A program made the position numbers and the translations under genes. DNA of 64,000 nt. It comes from Ascaphus truei (taxonomy: Eukaryota > Chordata > Amphibia > Anura > Ascaphidae). The stretch spans positions 18,083,952 through 18,147,951 of the forward strand of contig CM071579.1 of NCBI GenBank assembly GCA_036426205.1, written 5' to 3'. Positions 60,216 through 64,000 of the stretch are shown here, in pieces (positions within the stretch are counted from its first letter, which is position 1; every line of letters starts with the position of its first letter). Below the pieces are notes generated by a model. That model was not told where the DNA came from and made no database searches. It was given only the letters and a program-made list of their open reading frames with translations.

Positions 60216-61390
60216 CTGCTCCATAGTATATAAATCATTCACATATACAACAACACACGCGTACTAAGTTGCACCCTTTCTATGATATAAAGACCAGGTA
60301 TTAAGATATTCATTATTATGGAGCCTTCACTTCCACGTAAGCCTGCACCAGTTTGCAAAACAATAGGCTAAGACAGGGTCTTCAGAAACCCTTACTCAAA
60401 TAAACCGATGGCAAACAGGTATACATACATACATACTGCTTTTTTTTTAATGATGTGTTATATACTTTCTCATGTAGTTACAATGTCAGACGTTTCTTAC
60501 AGCAAAGTATCACGTGCAATATAAGGCTCTGTTCTGTGCTCATGACGCCTTGTCTCTTATTGAAGGAGGCATGTGGTCACGGATAAGGCTTCTCATTATC
60601 TCCATTCTTACACTTTGTTTAATGCTCTGTCCCCACCAGTGGTGCCAGAAAACGCATCAACGAGGGCGAGACTGAAGAGTCTAAGAAGGGATGACACCAA
60701 AAATTGCTGAAGTGAGGACATTTCTGTACTAATTGTTGCACAAAACTACAGCTTTAGGTAAAGTGCCAAACCATACGAGATGTTAATGTCTTAGATCTGT
60801 CATTGAGCATGTGAACGATCGGCCACTGCTGTAGTTTGTCATTATTCCGGTACACCATAAAACATGGCATGTTATATATTTGGGACAATGGTGTATTTTT
60901 GTGTATACAACAAAAGACAAACCAGCCCCAATGCTACATCCGACATGGCAGATTATTAAGTTAAATACTATCTGAGATTCTTCTTATAAGTAAGGGGTCA
61001 TTAGTCCATCCTTTGGCCAAAGCATTATAAGCCTGCAACCACGTCGAGATTAACCCTTTACTGCCCGCACACGTTCTCTTTACTCAAAGTCACTCAATAG
61101 ATTGGTCATTCACAAGTATATATCAGGGCCTGTTGATGTTTTTTGGGGTACACTTAATATGAACCCCTGTTAATATGAACCCCTTCAGCCATTATGCTTG
61201 TGTCCTGCAATGAGGATCTGAGAGCATCAACTTGGACATAAACCGTATGGTATGAAAGTAAAGTGAAAAATAACGACACTTTTGGGCTTATTTAATGGGG
61301 CCAATGTACTAAGCATCGTAAACGGTTCTGAAAAAACCTGGCCTCAAGTTCCAAAGCATCGATTGCCTAAGGCCTCAAACATGGTAATCC
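60216..61390. other. unannotated stretch
   Basis: No gene or repeat recognised. A block near 61297-61318 (TGGGGCCAATGTACTAAGCA) resembles the complement of 32368-32388. Confidence 0.35.
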
Positions 61391-61965
61391 TTAGGCCTCG
61401 GACATGGTCAGCACACCGTGCTGCTGCTCGGCACTGAGCTCCTGCAGCCGCAATGAGAGCGGCTTTAGCAGGGGCTCGTGCACGCGTCCGCACGCTTGGG
61501 GAAGCGTGTCTCACACAGTTTTCAAATTTGGTGCTCGCCGGAGCACAGGGCGGTCACGTGAGCGGTTCGCCCAATGAGGGCGAACCAGCTCCGTGACGTC
61601 ACTGGCCCGCCCCCGACACGCCCACGGACGGCACGCTGTGTAAGGCCAGGGAAAGCACCGCTTTCCCTGAACCTCAGCGGGCCTCCGCACTGTTTTGGGC
61701 ACTATGTCCCAGGCCTCTCAGCGCTGACGCTCATGCTCTCCTGCTCAAGCAGGAGCTTTTTTGTGTCCCTGCATGAGCGTTAGCGAGCGCGCTTGTGAGC
61801 CGGGTCGGAGGCGGGAGGCGGGACTGCCATTGGCTTTTGGCGGTCACGTGACCGGCTCCCCGCTTCCCTCAGCGGGAAAAATTACATTTTGGTGTCGGCT
61901 GCAATTCCACACGCCTCCGCACGCCTGCGGAAGCGCCATCTAAAGCCGCTCTGATTAGGAATTAT
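61391..61965. mobile_element. GC-rich palindromic MITEs, one or two copies
   Basis: The first part (to about 61735) aligns with 31370-31709 along most of its length (TTAGGCCTCGGACATGG, CTGCAGCCGCAATGAGAGC, GTTCGCCCAATGAGGGCGAA, CCAGGGAAAGCACC). The second part (61736-61965) has related motifs (CACGCCTCCGCACGCCTGCG, AAAGCCGCTCTGATT) and may be another, partial copy. Confidence 0.55.
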
Positions 61966-62020
61966 GGGGTTCTGACTCCTGAGTGCACGAGTGCACCCAC
62001 AAGCATTTCAGCCACACAGT

Positions 62021-62022
<2 letters not shown>

Positions 62023-62064
<42 letters not shown>
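62023..62064. repeat. TA microsatellite
   Basis: About 20 TA units. Confidence 0.95.
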
Positions 62065-62069
<5 letters not shown>

Positions 62070-62212
62070 GATTTCAATAGCAAAACAATAAATCAATATT
62101 ATTTGTCCCTCTGCAAATTCCCCATAAAGCCCTTTTTTCTCTGTCTGGTTGTATCCTTAAAGCAGAAAATATACTAGAATTGGGTGGAATTCACCCATTT
62201 TCCTTCCATTCA

Positions 62213-62613
62213 TAAGGCCGAGTCCATAGACGGACAGGCCGTGCTGAGGCGTGCGGACGCTCCGCGCTGAGCCCCTGCATCCTCAATGAGGATGCCTTGA
62301 GAGGGGGCTCACGCAAGCGTCCGCAGGCGTGCTGCCGAGTTGGAGGTTTCAGCCGAGCGCCAAGCTGTTTTTCAGCGCGCTGTCGGCTGAAAACCTCCAA
62401 TCACAGCACAGCAATGTCAACGTCACAGCGCCGTCAGTGCGTCGCGGGCGATTGGACCAGCGACGTCACTGCCCCGCCTCCAACCACCTCCCCCCGGCTC
62501 AGATCGCGCCCGCTGGCTCGCCTGTATGGGCATGAAATCGCCCAGATTTCAGCAGGCGACCCTCAGCGTTAGCGCGGCTCGGATCGCCTCACGCTTCTAT
62601 GGCCTGGGCCTAA
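62213..62613. mobile_element. GC-rich palindromic MITE with TAA duplication
   Basis: TAA, GGCCGAGTCCATAG at the left; CTATGGCCTGGGCC, TAA at the right. The ends are inverted (12 of 14). An internal inverted repeat GTTGGAGGTTTCAGCCGA / TCGGCTGAAAACCTCCAA, cut here to 18 bp, lies at about 62338-62401. A TAA duplication fits PIF-Harbinger (TWA). Confidence 0.65.
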
Positions 62614-62648
62614 GACTGAAAAATCATAGGTATGCCAAGATCTTACAC

Positions 62649-62795
62649 CAGGGGTGTCCAACCCCAGTCAAGAGGTCACCAACTGGTCAGGTTTTCAGGG
62701 TGGCTCAATCAGTGGCCCAGACTTGGACTGAAGCAGGGATATCCTGGATACCTGCCCTCTGGGTGGCCCTTAAGGATTGGCATTGGCCTCCCCTG
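62649..62795. mobile_element. hAT-type palindromic MITE, internally shortened
   Basis: Flanks tcttacac (62641-62648) and tcccacac (62796-62803), 6 of 8. Termini CAGGGGTGTCCAACCCC and GGCCTCCCCTG. The middle of both arms is deleted, leaving 147 bp. Confidence 0.8.
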
Positions 62796-62803
62796 TCCCA
62801 CAC

Positions 62804-63469
62804 CATGAGACCCCAGAACATGGACTGTCCTATAACGAATGATTCAGCTTAGTGGGGTCCTGGGCAGGAGACCCTGACACTGCTTTCCCCAACCTTTGCA
62901 CATTATGAGAAGACGTCGTGTTCTTTTGATTTACTGACTTATTTCTAAAACAAATGGGAATTAATATTTATTATATTATATATTGCTGATCGTGGCTACA
63001 AAGGGTTAAAGCGCAGAGAGGACTATGGGGGTGGGGTTTGACCCCCTCCATGTTTCCTTATTAGTAAGCGTCCTGACTCCGCTGAAGGCTTCCTATAATA
63101 AAAGTGGATGACCGTCTCCCGTTGGGTGGGCCACGTTAACCCACGTGCTGCCGGCTCTCACCCAGCAGGACTAGTCCAGCTAAATCTGGGTGCTGTGCCA
63201 CGTGGCGTCCTTACCCCTCCCAGCCCCGAAGCCCACCCCTGCCAGCCCCTGCCCCCTCCCCTGTCTCCACCCCTGCCAGCCCCCCAGCCCACCTCTGCCA
63301 ATGGGAACCTGCGTTACAGCGGAAACACCCCGGGGGTCCCGGCTGTACCCTCGCGTAGGACTGGCCCAGCCTGGCCTCCCAGCCCCTCATTGTATCAGCA
63401 GCGGGACCAGGGGGCTGCTGAGCTTTAACTGCGCAGCGTGGGGGTGACCTGTGCACCCGGGACATCTGT
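62804..63469. other. unannotated, C-rich 63190-63420
   Basis: Pro/Ala-rich open frames around 63108-63447 reflect C-rich composition. No gene recognised. Confidence 0.35.
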
Positions 63470-64000
63470 GAGAGGGCAGAGTGAGTGTGAGAGGGCAGAC
63501 TGAGTGTGAGAGGGCAGAGTAAGTGTGAGGGCAGAGTGAGTGTGAGAGGACAGAGTGAGTGTGAGGGCAGACTGAGTGTGAGAGGACAGTGAGTATGAGA
63601 GGACAGAGTGAGTGCAGAGTTTGTATGAGACGGCAGAGTGAGTCCAGAGCCTGTGTGAGAGGGCAGAGTGAGTGCAGAGAGAGTGCGAGGGCAGAATGAG
63701 TGCATAGTCTGTGTGAGAGGGCAGAGTGAGCGTGAGAGGTCAGAATGAGTGCAGAGTGAGTGTGAGAGGGCAGAGTGAGTGCAGAGCCTGTGTGGGAGGG
63801 CAGAGTGAGTACACAGCCTGTGTGAGAGGGCAGACTGAGTGCAGAGCCTGTGTGTGAGTGCAGAGCCTGTGTGTGAGTGCAGAGCCTGTGTGAGAGTGCA
63901 GAGTGAGTGCAGAGCCTATGTGTGAGTGCAGAGCCTGTGTGTGAGTGCAGAGTCTGTGTGTGAGTGCAGAGCCTGTGTGTGAGTGCAGAGCCTGTGTGAG
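63470..64000 (+). repeat. GAGTGCAGAG minisatellite, runs off the window
   Basis: Mixtures of TGTGAGAGGGCAGAGTGAG and GTGCAGAGCCTGTGTGTGA units of about 19-22 bp. The last 170 bp are the most regular (19-bp period). It continues past 64000. Confidence 0.9.

Overview
The window looks like gene-poor, repeat-rich DNA from a vertebrate, most likely an anuran amphibian. This rests on the mix of repeats: CR1, L2 and L1 LINE remnants, a Penelope-like element with a GIY-YIG endonuclease, CORE-SINEs with an L2-like tail, many short palindromic hAT elements, solo LTRs, a Helitron and several long minisatellites. The species assignment is an inference. I found no host gene that I can name, no rRNA or tRNA gene, no CRISPR array and no bacterial operon. 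Almost every long open frame is either a decayed retrotransposon or a tandem repeat that happens to lack stop codons. One 91-bp stretch (6803-6893, minus strand) has splice-like borders and is kept only as a weak exon candidate.

Layout. 1-6.2 kb: old repeats, a hAT element split by nested insertions, a piggyBac-type MITE, a foldback and a 5' CR1 copy. 7.6-10.9 kb: an L2 LINE, a CpG-rich patch and an L1 ORF2 tail. 10.9-17.1 kb: Penelope-derived sequence on both sides of a 3.4-kb array with a 34-bp unit. 17-31 kb: a duplicated 95-bp segment, minisatellites near 20.4, 25.8 and 29.3 kb, and three solo LTRs. 31-49.8 kb: hAT and GC-rich MITEs, a 1.48-kb Helitron, a CR1 LINE, a fourth solo LTR and a 49-bp minisatellite. 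49.8-56.5 kb: a nearly full-length but dead L1. 56.5-64 kb: CR1 tail, hAT elements, a second 49-bp array, GC-rich MITEs and a final minisatellite running off the window.

There is no gene network here. What can be read is a history of insertion: elements carry their target-site duplications, some sit inside others, and tandem arrays have grown inside or beside them. The points most worth a second look are: (1) eight independent 8-bp hAT duplications in which at least one copy, and usually both, has TA at its centre, the Buster-type signature; (2) five short structured motifs that resemble hammerhead ribozymes in Penelope-type sequence; (3) the 34-bp array with clean edges and an indel-ridden middle; (4) an unclassified ancient repeat present three times; (5) a Helitron carrying a hammerhead-like fragment.
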